A program made the translations under genes and the position numbers. From contig CAKSTR010000001.1 in NCBI GenBank assembly GCA_934500835.1, positions 682,001 through 746,000 on the forward strand: 64,000 nt of DNA. The letters run 5' to 3'. The notes below the pieces were generated by a model that saw only the letters and a list, made by a program, of their open reading frames with translations, was not told where the DNA came from and did no database searches. Positions 51,509-60,512 of this stretch are shown here, piece after piece. This DNA is from an uncultured Paracoccaceae bacterium (GTDB taxonomy: Bacteria > Pseudomonadota > Alphaproteobacteria > Rhodobacterales > Rhodobacteraceae). The stretch's first letter is position 1. Each line of letters starts with the position of its first letter.

Positions 51509-51919
51509 TCATTCCCACCAGGGATCGACCTCGGCGATCTCGGCATCGGTCCAGCCGAAGTGATGCGCCATTTCGTGAATGACCACATGGGTGATTAGTT
51601 CGGCGAGCGAGACATCGCCGCGTTCGCACCATTCGTCCAGGATCGGGCGGCGGAACAGCCAGATCAGATCGGGATGGGTGGGCTGGTCAGCCGTCGATTT
51701 CTCGGTCAGCGGGATGCCTTCGTAAAGGCCCGTCAGCTCGAAGGCATCATGCAGGTCCATCGCCTCGAGCATCTCGTCCGAGGGGAAATCCTCGATCCGC
51801 AGGACGACCTGGGTGGCAGGCGTGCGCCAGGGTTCAGGCAGGGTGGCGATGGCCTCATGGGCAAGCTGTTCGAACAGTTCAAGCGAGGGGGCGATGGTAT
51901 CGGGCGTGGGATTTGACAT
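51509..51919 (-). CDS. Metallopeptidase-like protein with HEMAHHFG zinc motif
   Basis: 136 aa from ATG 51919. The zincin motif VIHEMAHHFGWTDAEI near residue 115-130 and the ADQPTHPDLIWLFRRPILDEWCERGD region match the small metallopeptidase family often called DUF1025 or MmcB-neighbour peptidase. No signal peptide. Function unknown in most organisms. Confidence 0.85.
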   Translation of the reverse strand: MSNPTPDTIAPSLELFEQLAHEAIATLPEPWRTPATQVVLRIEDFPSDEMLEAMDLHDAFELTGLYEGIPLTEKSTADQPTHPDLIWLFRRPILDEWCERGDVSLAELITHVVIHEMAHHFGWTDAEIAEVDPWWE

Positions 51920-52011
51920 GGGCGGAAGGCTAGGCCCGATCGGGCGCAAGGGCAACCGGCGTGCCATCTGGCCGGCGGCCGGGGGGTTTTGCACCCCCCG
52001 GGCCCCCCGCA

Positions 52012-52032
52012 GGATATTTCTGCCAAAGTGAA
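52012..52032. repeat. Intergenic repeat box with preceding G/C hairpin
   Basis: GGATATTT-N4-CCAAAGTGAA box preceded by GGGGGG-N7-CCCCCC (51981-51999) and a CCCCCC run. Lies between the tandem metallopeptidase and pth genes. Confidence 0.75.
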
Positions 52033-52049
52033 GGCCGGGAGGGGAACGC

Positions 52050-52736
52050 TCAGCGGAAGCGGTCCAGCAGTTTTTGCATCGGGCTGCGGTTGTCTTCCGT
52101 CGCCGGCCCGGCGACCGGGGCATCTGCCGCGGGTTTTGGCGGCTTCTCGGCCGTCGTCGAGGATCGCGGCGGCACCACCCGCAGGGAAACCGCATTCATG
52201 AACTTCTGGGCGTCGCCAGCGGCCAGCGCCGGAGCGCCGTCCGATATGCCGCGCAGCACATCGTCCAGCCAGTCCTGATCGGCCTTGCCGAAATCATGCA
52301 GCACGTAATGCGCCACGGCGTCCTTGTGGCCGGGATGGCCGATGCCCAGCCGGATGCGGGCATAGGCCTCGCCCATATGACCATGGATCGAGCGCAGCCC
52401 GTTGTGGCCGGCATGACCGCCGCCCTGTTTCACCCGGCATTTGCCGGGGGCCAGATCCAGCTCGTCATGGAAAACGGTCATGTCCTCGACCCCCAGCTTG
52501 TAGAAATCCGCCGCGGCGCGGACGGATTGGCCGGAGAGGTTCATGAAGGTCTCGGGCTTCAGAAGCACCACCTTTTCGGACCCGAAGCGGCCTTCGCTGA
52601 CCAGCCCCTGAAAGGCCTTCTTCCACGGGCCGAAGCCGTGGTCAGCTGCGATCCGGTCCAGCGCCATGAAGCCGATGTTGTGGCGGTTGCCTGCGTATTT
52701 CGCGCCCGGATTTCCCAGACCGACCCAAAGTTTCAC
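52050..52736 (-). CDS. pth: Peptidyl-tRNA hydrolase
   Basis: 228 aa. The GTG at 52736 (V-K-L-W-V-G-L-G-N-P-G) is chosen because AGGAGGGG lies just upstream. Catalytic His in YAGNRHNIGFMALD, plus LKPETFMNLSGQSV, VFHDELDLAPG and KQGGGHAGHNGLRSI. Extra roughly 35-residue C-terminal tail (PPRSSTTAEKPPKPAADAP...) is low-complexity, as in other alphaproteobacteria. Releases tRNA from stalled peptidyl-tRNA. Follows rplY in the usual rplY-pth pairing, though here the methyltransferase gene lies between them. Confidence 0.96.
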   Translation of the reverse strand: MKLWVGLGNPGAKYAGNRHNIGFMALDRIAADHGFGPWKKAFQGLVSEGRFGSEKVVLLKPETFMNLSGQSVRAAADFYKLGVEDMTVFHDELDLAPGKCRVKQGGGHAGHNGLRSIHGHMGEAYARIRLGIGHPGHKDAVAHYVLHDFGKADQDWLDDVLRGISDGAPALAAGDAQKFMNAVSLRVVPPRSSTTAEKPPKPAADAPVAGPATEDNRSPMQKLLDRFR

Positions 52737-52827
52737 CGGCACCCCTCCTGCTGGACCTTGCAGCCGCACGGCCTTAGCCTCAGGCGATATAGCGGCCTTG
52801 CCGCGCCCTCTCAACCTTTGGTGCCCG

Positions 52828-53502
52828 ATGCCCGACTTTTCCCTGCGCGGCCTGACCCTGTCCCTGCCGCAAAGCGCGCTGCGCGGCGGGCTGGAGCAGG
52901 CGCTGTCCTCGGGCCGCTACGAGGGGCAGGAGGCCGATGCGCTTTTGCGTCATCTGACCCCGGAGGACCGCTTCCTTGACCTTGGGGCGGGGATTGGCTT
53001 TCTGTGCGCCCTGGCCGCCCGGGTCGTGGGCGAATCCGCCGTGACCGGGGTCGAGGCCGGGCCGGAGACCGCCGGTCTGGCCCGCGCCAACCTTGCCGCC
53101 AACGGCTTCCCCGGCGCCCGCATCCTGCAGGGTGCCGTCACGGCCACCGAAACCGGAGAGGTGGAGTTCGGCCAGCGCCCGGCCTTCTGGGCCTCGGCCC
53201 TGAAGGGTGCCGACGATTGGCCCGCCAATGCCCGCCTTCTGCGCGTGCCCGCCCTGCCCATCGGCCCGCTTCTGGCTCAGGTGCTGCCGACGGTGGTCTG
53301 CTGCGACATTGAAGGTGCCGAACGGGCCGTGCTGGCGCAGCCGCTGCCGGGGGTAAGGCTGGTCGTGGTCGAGATCCACCCCGCAGCCTATGGCGCCGCC
53401 GGAACGAAGGAGCTGTTCGACGCGCTGTCGGCGCAGGGCTTTGCCTATGTCCCCGAAGGCTCTCGCGGGGCGACAGTGGTTTTTGGCCGTGAGCCGGAAT
53501 GA
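52828..53502 (+). CDS. FkbM-type SAM-dependent methyltransferase-like protein
   Basis: 224 aa from ATG 52828. SAM motif I is DRFLDLGAGIGFLCALAARV, with the acidic GVEAGPETAGLARANLAANG region and CCDIEGAERAVL typical of FkbM-family methyltransferases. Divergent from pth over 91 bases; no ribosome site is seen. Target molecule unknown. Confidence 0.82.
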   Translation: MPDFSLRGLTLSLPQSALRGGLEQALSSGRYEGQEADALLRHLTPEDRFLDLGAGIGFLCALAARVVGESAVTGVEAGPETAGLARANLAANGFPGARILQGAVTATETGEVEFGQRPAFWASALKGADDWPANARLLRVPALPIGPLLAQVLPTVVCCDIEGAERAVLAQPLPGVRLVVVEIHPAAYGAAGTKELFDALSAQGFAYVPEGSRGATVVFGREPE

Positions 53503-53505
53503 AAA

Positions 53506-53527
53506 CGGGGGGCACGAAGGCCCCCCG
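53506..53527. terminator. Hairpin between convergent genes
   Basis: Eight-base-pair stem CGGGGGGC/GCCCCCCG with a six-base loop, AAAA on its left (T-run for the minus strand). Between the methyltransferase stop and the rplY stop. Confidence 0.7.
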
Positions 53528-53554
53528 GTTCCGCAGGTCTTGAAAGCGAAAGGC

Positions 53555-54160
53555 TCAGGCCTCGGCTTCCTCTTCCGCCGAAGCGGCAAGGCCCGAAGGC
53601 GCCGCGATGTTCGCCACCGCGAAGTTGCGGGCAACGGTCGGCTTCACGCCTTTCGGCAGGGTGATGTCCTCGATGTGGATGACGTCACCGATCTGACGGC
53701 CTTCCAGATCCACGGTGATGTGGTCCGGGATGTCGCCGGCCAGAACTTCGAGTTCAACCTCGTGACGGATCACCGTCAGCGTGCCGCCGCGCTTCAGGCC
53801 GGGGGCCTTGTCGGCATTCACGAAATCGACGTGGATGAAGAGGTTGATGCGCGATTCGTTGTGGATGCGCATGAAGTCGACGTGGGTCGGCAGGTCCTTC
53901 ACCACGTCGCGCTGGACGCTGCGGCAGATGACATGCTGGTCCGGCCGGCCTTCAACCTTGAGGTTGAAGAGCGTCTGCAGGAACCGGCCCTGCTTCAGCC
54001 GCTTCAGAAGGTAGTGGTAGTTCAGGTTGATGGCGACCGGATCTTTGCCGTCGCCATAGATGATGCCGGGTACGTTGCCCTCACGACGGGCTTGACGGGC
54101 GGCCCCCTTGCCTGTCCCCGTCCGCACCACAGCCTGAAGATCGGGGATCTCACGAGCCAT
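53555..54160 (-). CDS. rplY: 50S ribosomal protein L25/general stress protein Ctc
   Basis: bL25 with TL5-type C-terminal domain, 201 aa. ATG 54160 ([14 protein letters not shown]) fits AGGAGA spacing better than the ATG two codons upstream. Landmarks are [45 protein letters not shown] and VDFMRIH in the 5S-RNA-binding domain. The C-terminus is Ala/Glu-rich ([10 protein letters not shown]). Precedes pth in transcription, the common pairing. Confidence 0.95.
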   Translation of the reverse strand: MAREIPDLQAVVRTGTGKGAARQARREGNVPGIIYGDGKDPVAINLNYHYLLKRLKQGRFLQTLFNLKVEGRPDQHVICRSVQRDVVKDLPTHVDFMRIHNESRINLFIHVDFVNADKAPGLKRGGTLTVIRHEVELEVLAGDIPDHITVDLEGRQIGDVIHIEDITLPKGVKPTVARNFAVANIAAPSGLAASAEEEAEA

Positions 54161-54602
54161 AGTCATTCTCCTATATCCGTCCGCCATCCTCCAAGGGTGC
54201 ATGGCGCGACCGGGGGCCTATAGCGGGGAATGGCCGCCGGGAAAAGAGGTAATCGGCAGATCCCATCGCGCGGCTGCCGCCGCAGGCCATTTTGCGGGGC
54301 TGCCGCATGCCGCGCGGCCACCGTCGGCCGATGGGGGTTTCACCCCCAAACCCCCAGGATATTTGCACCAAAGTGAAGGAAGCCCATTCACTTTGGTGCA
54401 AATATCCCCGCCGGAGGCAGCGGCGTCAACCTCGGCGCCCCCCTGCCCCTGATCCGTGGCAACGCCGCCGCGCGGCCCCTCGATGGGGCCGGAGGCGGCT
54501 CCCCTGTCGGGTTGGCGGGTCAGGGGCGACGGCGGATGTCGCGTCCGGGATGGACCCTGCCCGTCGCCACAGGCTAGGGGAGGGCAGACAGCGGAGACTT
54601 TC
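54161..54602. other. 442-bp gene-free region between rplY and the MFS gene
   Basis: Holds an intergenic repeat element (copy A). The left arm is the GCGGCTGCCGCCGCA motif at about 54270-54284, followed by GGGGGTTTCACCCCC and the perfect 21-bp palindrome at 54357-54407. Promoters for the two divergent genes should lie in the outer parts; GGAGA before ATG 54603 is the only signal I can place. Confidence 0.7.
54357..54407. repeat. Perfect 21-bp inverted repeat of repeat box (copy A)
   Basis: The box GGATATTT-N3-CCAAAGTGAA (54357-54377) is followed after nine bases by its exact reverse complement (54387-54407). A C/G hairpin (GGGGG-TTTCA-CCCCC) precedes it and CCCCGCCGGAGGC follows. All matched positions are perfect. 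Confidence 0.85.
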
Positions 54603-55772
54603 ATGCCCATCCTTCCCACCCTTCGGGTCGCCCGTCCCGCGGTCGCGGCTTTTGCCGCCATGGGGATGGTCTGGGGCACTTTCGCGGCCATCCTGCCCGA
54701 CCTGAAATCCATGCTGGGGACGGACGAGGCGGAGCTTGGCTTTCTCCTGCTCTTCACGCCGCTCGCCGCGGTGACGGCCATGCTGTTCGCCCCGGCAATC
54801 GGCGGGTGGATGGGGCGGATCGCGCTGCCGGTCTCCACGGGGTTGATGGCGCTGGCTTTCGCGCTGCCCGGACAGGTTCAGGTGCTGTGGCTGTTCCCGC
54901 TGGCGATGATGTGTTGCGGGGCGGCGACCGGCCTGACCGACGTTCTGATGAACGCCCGCACCGCGCAGATCGAGCATCAGCGCGGGCTGCATCTGATGAA
55001 CCTCAGCCACGCCGCCTATTCCTTCGGCTATGCCGGCGCAGCCATCGCCACCGGCCTGATGCGCGGCATGGCATGGTCGCCGGGGCTGGTGATGGGCGTC
55101 ATGGCCGGGGTTGCCCTGGTCACGGCCCTTTTCACCATCGAGCGGGATGGCCGGATCGAGGGCCTGCATGCGCCGAAGGACGGGTCGGGCGGCGGGCTTG
55201 GCCTGGTGCCGGTGATCGGCGGGGCGATGGTTCTGGTGGCCTTCCTGACCGAGAACGCGGCCGAGAACTGGTCGGCCCTGCATATCGAGAAGACCCTGGG
55301 CGGCAGTCCCGAACAGGGCTCGATGGGACCGGCGGCAATTGCCCTGACCATGGGTTTTGCACGGCTGGCGGGGCAAGGCCTGGCGGGGCGGATCGGGCCG
55401 TTCCGCCTTTTGAAGGCCGGGGCCGTGATCTCGGCCGCCGGCGCGCTGATTGCGGCGGCGGCCCTGTCGCCGACGATGGCCTATGCCGGGTTCATCGTGA
55501 TGGGGATCGGATCGTCGGTCATCGCCCCCACCGCCTTTTCGCTGGTCGGCCGGCTTGGCCCGGACGAGGCGCGGGCGCGCGCCGTCGCGCGAGCCACGCT
55601 TTTCGGCTATTTCGGCTATTTCTTCGGGCCGCCCAGCCTTGGCGTGATCGCAGGCATCTTCGGGCTGCGGTCGGCCTTCGTCTTTGCCGCAACCATGCTG
55701 CTTCTGATCCTGATCCTGGCCCCGGTGATGGCCGCGGTAGCGGGCCGGACGGGGAAGGTTCAGCGCGCCTGA
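54603..55772 (+). CDS. MFS transporter
   Basis: 389 aa, about 12 hydrophobic segments. It begins MPILPTLRVARPAVAAFAAMGMVWGTFAAILPDL with the GGAGA ribosome site. Loop motifs ALPGQVQ and TDVLMNARTAQIEHQRGLHLMNLSHAAYSFGYAGAA resemble the YbjJ/fucose-permease-like group. Substrate unknown. The C-terminus overlaps the 3' end of the TPP enzyme gene by 13 bases (convergent). Confidence 0.88.
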   Translation: MPILPTLRVARPAVAAFAAMGMVWGTFAAILPDLKSMLGTDEAELGFLLLFTPLAAVTAMLFAPAIGGWMGRIALPVSTGLMALAFALPGQVQVLWLFPLAMMCCGAATGLTDVLMNARTAQIEHQRGLHLMNLSHAAYSFGYAGAAIATGLMRGMAWSPGLVMGVMAGVALVTALFTIERDGRIEGLHAPKDGSGGGLGLVPVIGGAMVLVAFLTENAAENWSALHIEKTLGGSPEQGSMGPAAIALTMGFARLAGQGLAGRIGPFRLLKAGAVISAAGALIAAAALSPTMAYAGFIVMGIGSSVIAPTAFSLVGRLGPDEARARAVARATLFGYFGYFFGPPSLGVIAGIFGLRSAFVFAATMLLLILILAPVMAAVAGRTGKVQRA

Positions 55773-57331
55773 ACCTCGATCAGCCGCGGCCCGGTCATCG
55801 GCTGGCGCAGGGCGGCCTTCAGCGCCTCGGGCTCCTGCGCGACCCGTGCGAAGGACAGGCTGCAGGCGGCGGCGAAATGGGACATGTCGAAGGGGCTGGG
55901 ACTACAGCCGATCACTCTGGTCTGGGCGGCGATCATCGCCTCGGCGATCTCGCGGTAGGCGGCGTTGTTCCAGACAAGGAAGGTGACGGGCAGGTTCTCG
56001 TCCACCGCCACCCGCAATTCCGCGGGGTCGAAGCCAAGCCCGCCATCGCCGATCAGGCAGGTGACATGGGCCCCGCTTGCGACGGCCGCCCCGATGGCGG
56101 CACCGGGACCGAAGCCAAGCGCGCCATAGCCGGTGGCCGCGTTGAACCAGCCGCCGGGGCGATCGTGGTCATAGGTCAGGTTGGCGGCATAGACCGGCTG
56201 GGTGCTGTCGCCCACGATCAGGCTGCCGGGCAGGGCGGCCCGGATCGCCTCGACCATGGCCAGCTGGCCCGGCATCGCGGGATGAAGATCGCCGAGCTCG
56301 GCCCTTGCCGCGGCCATGGCGGCTGCGGCAAGGGTGGCGCCCTCGCCCTTGCGGGCGGCGATCCGCGGCAGAAGCGCGGCGGCAAAGGCCGGGGCATCGG
56401 CGCGGATCGGCAGCCGCGCCTTGTGGCGGGCCAGCTGGTCGGCGCAGATGTCCACCCGGATCATCCCCGACAGGTCGGGCAACTGGCCGTTGACATACAT
56501 GTCGTAATCGGTCGGCCCCAGTTCGGTGCCAAGGGCAAGGATTGCATCGGCCTCGCGGATCAGCGCGCGGGTTGCGGCAAGGCTGGGCGAGGCGGCGACG
56601 GTCAGGGGATGGCCATGCATCAGCCCCCGCGCGTTCGAGGTCTGGATGACGGGCGCATCCAGCGCCTCGGCCAGCGCCCGAAGGGCCGGTTCCGCATGGC
56701 GCATGCCGCCGCCGATCAGGATCACCGGGCGGCGGGCCGCGTTCAAGAGGGCTGCCGCCTCGTCCAGCACCTGCGGCGCGGCAGGCGGGGCGACAGGCGG
56801 GGCGACCGGGGCGGAAAGCGGCGGACAGGGCAGGCCCATCACATCGGTCGGGATCTCGATATGCGCCGGGCCGGGCCGGGCGCCAAGCATCGCCGCGAAG
56901 GCCCGGTCCAGCACGGGGCCAAGATCCGCCGGATCTTCCAGCCGCTCGCTATGGCACAGCGGGCGCACCATGGCCGCCTGATCGGGCAATTCATGCAGCA
57001 TCCCAAGACCAAGCCCCAGAGAGGCGCGGCGGTTGACGCCCGAGATCACCAGCATCGGCACCGAATCCGCCTTGGCCTGCGCCATCGGAGTCAGCGTGTT
57101 GGTCAGCCCCGGGCCGGTGATGACGAAGGCGACGCCGGGCTTGCCGCTGACGCGGGCATAACCATCGGCCATGAAGCCCGCGCCCTGTTCATGGCGCGGC
57201 GTGACATGGCGGATCTGCCCCGAGGCAAGGCCGCGGTACAACTCGATCGTGTGGACGCCGGGGATGCCGAAGACCACCTCGACCCCGCGCGCCGCCAGAC
57301 CTTCGACCAGACGTTCCCCGACCGTCGTCAT
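55760..57331 (-). CDS. aruI: Thiamine-diphosphate enzyme, AruI-like 2-ketoarginine decarboxylase
   Basis: 523 aa. TPP-enzyme features: catalytic Glu E48 in RHEQGAGFMADGYAR, GPGLTNTLTPMAQAKADSVPMLVISG, and the cofactor motif LIGDGGLGFDPAELRVAVDENLPVTFLVWNN (GDG-x-NN). It lies directly behind an aminotransferase with ATGA overlap. That pairing is the AruH-AruI gene order of the arginine transaminase pathway, in which arginine is transaminated and 2-ketoarginine decarboxylated to 4-guanidinobutanal. Acetolactate synthase is unlikely: no regulatory-subunit gene is nearby. Assignment rests on the gene pair and length, not on alignment. Confidence 0.72.
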   Translation of the reverse strand: MTTVGERLVEGLAARGVEVVFGIPGVHTIELYRGLASGQIRHVTPRHEQGAGFMADGYARVSGKPGVAFVITGPGLTNTLTPMAQAKADSVPMLVISGVNRRASLGLGLGMLHELPDQAAMVRPLCHSERLEDPADLGPVLDRAFAAMLGARPGPAHIEIPTDVMGLPCPPLSAPVAPPVAPPAAPQVLDEAAALLNAARRPVILIGGGMRHAEPALRALAEALDAPVIQTSNARGLMHGHPLTVAASPSLAATRALIREADAILALGTELGPTDYDMYVNGQLPDLSGMIRVDICADQLARHKARLPIRADAPAFAAALLPRIAARKGEGATLAAAAMAAARAELGDLHPAMPGQLAMVEAIRAALPGSLIVGDSTQPVYAANLTYDHDRPGGWFNAATGYGALGFGPGAAIGAAVASGAHVTCLIGDGGLGFDPAELRVAVDENLPVTFLVWNNAAYREIAEAMIAAQTRVIGCSPSPFDMSHFAAACSLSFARVAQEPEALKAALRQPMTGPRLIEVQAR

Positions 57332-58515
57332 GCCGCATTCCCCCTGTTGGCCGCCGCATGGGCAGCAATGCGTTCCGCCGCGCGGGCGATCAGCCCGTCC
57401 TCGACCGTCAGGGACAGGCGCAGCCAGCCCCGCAGACCTTCGCCGAAGCTTTCGCCCGGCATCACCGCAACATCCCTCTCGGCCAGCAGGCCAAGGGCGA
57501 AGTCGCGGCCCGAAAGCCCGGTCGAGCGCACATCGACCAGCGCGAACATCCCCGCTTCGGGCCGATGGACCCGCAGACCCGCCACACCGTCCAGCGCCCG
57601 CACCAATAGGTCGGCTCGGGCGGCAAAGCGTGCCACCATCCCCGGCGCAACCGGCGAAGGCGTCGAGACGGCCAGCGCCGTCATGTCCGCGATGAAGGGC
57701 TGGCTGCCGAAGAGCATGGTCTCGGACAGCGGCAGAAGCCGCTCGGCGAACTCGGCCGGACCCACCACCCAGCCCGACCGGAAGCCGGGGGCCGCGTGCG
57801 ATTTCGAGATCGACGAGGCGACCACCACCCGCTCGGCCAGGTCCGGCAGGTCCAGCGGCGAGGCGAAGGGCACGCCGGGGAAGACCATCTCCTCATAGAC
57901 CTCATCGGCCACGATCCACAGGTCGTGCCGGCGCGCCACCTCGCCCAAGGCGGCGATGTCGTCGCGGCGCAGCACGGCCCCGGTTGGGTTGTGCGGGGTG
58001 TTGAGGAAAAGGACACGGGTGCGCGGCGTGATCCTCGCCTCCACATCGGCCGGGTCCATGCGGAAACCGCGCTCGGCCCGCAAGGGAACGGTCACCATCC
58101 GCGCACCGGCCTGCGCGATCAGCCCCTCATAGGTGGCATACATCGGATCGCCGACAAGGATCTCGTCGCCCGGTTGCAGCAGGGTGCGGAAGGCGGCGTA
58201 AAGACAGGTCTGCGTCCCGGGCAGGCAGATCACCTGATCGGTCGAGAACGCCCGCCCCCGCCGTGCGGCATAGCGCCGGGCAAGGGCCGCGACCAGCAAG
58301 GGCTCGCCCCGGCCGTTAGAATAGCCGGTGCGGCCCGCGGCCATGGCCCGGCCGGCCTCGGCGATCAGCTCGGGCGGCGTGGGCACGTCCGGCTCGCCGA
58401 TGGTCAGCTCGATGATGGCGCGGCCCTCGGCCTTGGCGGCGCGGGCCAGGGTATGCACCTCCCATTTGTCCGAACCCAGTCCGGCCAGCCGCCCGGTCAC
58501 ATCCGCATATCTCAT
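57328..58515 (-). CDS. aruH: Class I PLP aminotransferase, AruH-like (arginine:pyruvate)
   Basis: 395 aa. PLP residues: N176 in NTPHNPTGAVL, D204 and Y207 in IVADEVYEEM, Schiff-base K238 in SSISKSHAAPGFRSGW and R246. It overlaps the AruI-like gene (ATGA) and is itself overlapped by the TetR gene, so the three are one operon. Specificity for arginine is inferred from the neighbouring decarboxylase. Other L-amino acid transaminases of this family are possible. Confidence 0.75.
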   Translation of the reverse strand: MRYADVTGRLAGLGSDKWEVHTLARAAKAEGRAIIELTIGEPDVPTPPELIAEAGRAMAAGRTGYSNGRGEPLLVAALARRYAARRGRAFSTDQVICLPGTQTCLYAAFRTLLQPGDEILVGDPMYATYEGLIAQAGARMVTVPLRAERGFRMDPADVEARITPRTRVLFLNTPHNPTGAVLRRDDIAALGEVARRHDLWIVADEVYEEMVFPGVPFASPLDLPDLAERVVVASSISKSHAAPGFRSGWVVGPAEFAERLLPLSETMLFGSQPFIADMTALAVSTPSPVAPGMVARFAARADLLVRALDGVAGLRVHRPEAGMFALVDVRSTGLSGRDFALGLLAERDVAVMPGESFGEGLRGWLRLSLTVEDGLIARAAERIAAHAAANRGNAA

Positions 58516-59240
58516 CCTGCGCCTCCTTCCGGTGCCACGCCTGCCGACGGCGGCCAGCCCATGCTGCCGCCCACATCCCCGCCGAAACCGGGGCCGAGTT
58601 CGGGGATGAACGTGCCCTGCGACAGCAGATCCACCCCCAGTATGGCCCCGACCGAGGTCAGCCCGATGCGCACCAACTCGCCGGGCGCAAAGCCGTGCGG
58701 CAGCACCCCGCCCTCCATCCAGAGCCCGTCGATGACGGCATTGCAGGCGATGGCCTCGCGCCGCATCTGCTCATCGGTCGCGCCGGGCCGGCCGAGACCG
58801 GCGATCAGCCCCTGCAACACATCGCGATAGCGCAGATAGCCCCGCTCATGCGCGGCCAGAAGGGCGGGGTCGGCGCGCACCGTGTGCAGATAGCCGGCCC
58901 AAAGCCCGACAGCAGCCGAATCGAGCACCGGCGGGCGCAGCGAGGCCGCGACAAAGACCGCCAGCCGCTCCTCGGGCGCGGCACCCGCGCCGGACAGCGC
59001 CTCGGAGCCCTTGTCCGTCATCCCGTCGATCAATTGGCGATAGGCCGCCCGCGACAACTCGTCCTTCGAGCCGAAATAGTGCCGGATCAGCCCCGGCGTG
59101 ACCCCTGCCCGTTCGGCAATGGCCCGGACGGTGGCAGCCCGTGCCCCCCCCTCCGAGACCAGCGCCTGCGTGGCCGCGATCAGCGCCTCGCGGCGGCTGT
59201 CCTCGCTTTCACGACGGTAGGGGCGACGGTCGGTCTTCAT
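58512..59240 (-). CDS. TetR-family regulator of the aru-like operon
   Basis: 242 aa from ATG 59240; the in-frame upstream start has no support. N-terminal helix-turn-helix in REALIAATQALVSEGGARAATVRAIAERAGVTPGLIRHYFGSKDELSRAAYRQL. Ligand domain includes WAGYLHTVRADPALLAAHERGY and IDGLWMEGGVLPHG, resembling the BetI/RutR-type group. It is the first gene of its operon, so autorepression is likely. The C-terminus ends Gly/Pro-rich. Confidence 0.88.
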   Translation of the reverse strand: MKTDRRPYRRESEDSRREALIAATQALVSEGGARAATVRAIAERAGVTPGLIRHYFGSKDELSRAAYRQLIDGMTDKGSEALSGAGAAPEERLAVFVAASLRPPVLDSAAVGLWAGYLHTVRADPALLAAHERGYLRYRDVLQGLIAGLGRPGATDEQMRREAIACNAVIDGLWMEGGVLPHGFAPGELVRIGLTSVGAILGVDLLSQGTFIPELGPGFGGDVGGSMGWPPSAGVAPEGGAG

Positions 59241-59308
59241 GGCTGCCGGCTTTGTTATACATCTGCACAATCAGACAGGTTCCGGCCCGATGCAAGCGGC
59301 GGTTTCAA

Positions 59309-59530
59309 AAGGGGCGCCTTGCGGCGCAAGCCTGTCCTCTCGCCTCTGCGCGCAAGCGCGCAACCGGCGAGGGTGACATGCCTCCGGCGGGGATATTTGC
59401 ACCAAAGTGAAAGGGCCTCCTTCACTTTGGGACAAATATCCTGGGGGTTTGGGGGTGAAACCCCCATCGGACGACCGGGTCCACACAAGACTCGCCGCCC
59501 GCAAGGGCTTGGGGCGGCAGCCGTTCCGCC
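59309..59530. repeat. Repeat element copy B (about 222 bp)
   Basis: The 300-bp gap between the TetR start and CDF stop holds no gene but consists mostly of this element. The left end (59309-59334) matches the right end of copy C in 21 of 26 positions, and the right end (59505-59530) matches copy C at lower quality. In the middle, the repeat box 59391-59411 and its inverted copy 59421-59441 pair with two mismatches and a nine-base loop, followed by CCCCCA-type hairpin GGGGG-TTTGGGGGTGAAA-CCCCC. About 50 bases (59421-59471) are nearly identical to 54327-54377 of copy A in reverse. Confidence 0.75.
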
Positions 59531-59540
59531 TGATCCCGGG

Positions 59541-60437
59541 TCAGGTGCCGGGATTGCCATCCTTCGGGGCGACATCCTTGTGGATGATCACATCAGCCTG
59601 CGGGTAGGTCTTCAGAATCGCCCGGCGCAGCGACGCCCCGATTTCATGCGCCTCGCGCAGGGTCTGATCGCCGTCCAGTTCGATGTGAAGATTGATGAAG
59701 ATGCGCCGCCCGGCCGTGCGCGTCTTGAGATCGTGGAAGCCATGGACCCCGGGCCAGCCGCGCGCCATGCGGGCGATGCCGTCGATCACCTCGGGGTCGG
59801 CCCGGCGGTCCATCAGCGCATCCCAGGCACCGCGGCCGATCTGCAGCGCGCCGAACACCATCACCACCGCCGCCACCAGCGCCACCAGCCCGTCGACCGT
59901 CGACAGCCCCCAGCGGGACGAGGCGTAAAGCGCGAAGACCGCGCCGGCCCCGGGCAAGAGGTCCCCGATGTAATGCAGCCGGTCCGCCGCCACCACCTTG
60001 CTGCCCGTGCGCCGCGCCACCCTGCCCTGCCACCAGACCAGCACCAGCGTCAGCGCCATCGAGACCAGCATCACCGCGATGCCCAGTCCCTCATCCACAA
60101 GACGGGGCGGCTCGGGCGCCATCAGCCGGCCGACGGCCGACCAGCCGATCAGACAGGCCGAGCCGAGGATGAATACCGCCTGCGCCAGTGCTGCCAGATC
60201 CTCGGCAGAACTGTGACCGAAGGCGTGATCCTCATCCGCGGGGCGCGCGGCATAGATCAGCGCGGCGGCGGCGGCGAGGCTCATCATCAGATCTAGCGCG
60301 GAGTCGGCCAGCGAGGCCGCGATCGAAAGCGCCCCGGTCGCCGCCAGCGCCCAGAGTTTCAGCGCGACCAGCGTTGCAGATACTGCAACCGAAGCCAGCC
60401 CGGCCGTCAGCGTCAGTCTGGTATCCCGATCAGCCAT
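59541..60437 (-). CDS. Cation diffusion facilitator (CDF) metal exporter
   Basis: 298 aa from ATG 60437 (MADRDTRLTL); an upstream GTG frame is less likely. Six membrane segments, with metal-site Asp/His residues in SIAASLADSALDLMMSL (TM2), DRLHYIGDLLPG (TM5), DEDHAFGHSSAEDLAALAQA (cytoplasmic His), and a C-terminal dimer domain (HDLKTRTAGRRIFINLHIELDG). FieF/YiiP-like, so zinc or iron is likely. Confidence 0.92.
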   Translation of the reverse strand: MADRDTRLTLTAGLASVAVSATLVALKLWALAATGALSIAASLADSALDLMMSLAAAAALIYAARPADEDHAFGHSSAEDLAALAQAVFILGSACLIGWSAVGRLMAPEPPRLVDEGLGIAVMLVSMALTLVLVWWQGRVARRTGSKVVAADRLHYIGDLLPGAGAVFALYASSRWGLSTVDGLVALVAAVVMVFGALQIGRGAWDALMDRRADPEVIDGIARMARGWPGVHGFHDLKTRTAGRRIFINLHIELDGDQTLREAHEIGASLRRAILKTYPQADVIIHKDVAPKDGNPGT

Positions 60438-60512
60438 CGTCCTGTCCGCACGCCTATAGACCCTGATGTCCACAAGTCGGAGCGCTAGCGTCCGTGGCCC
60501 GGTAGCGCAAGC

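Noticed and set aside
55760..57331. TPP enzyme as acetolactate synthase large subunit
   Set aside because: No small regulatory subunit or branched-chain genes are nearby, and the gene overlaps an aminotransferase in AruH-AruI order.
54806..57898. A 1030-codon open frame crossing the MFS and TPP enzyme genes
   Set aside because: It runs in another frame of the MFS gene and then antisense to the AruH/AruI-like genes. Its composition (Arg/Gly/Pro/Ala-rich) is that of a high-GC shadow, and no motif or start signal supports it.
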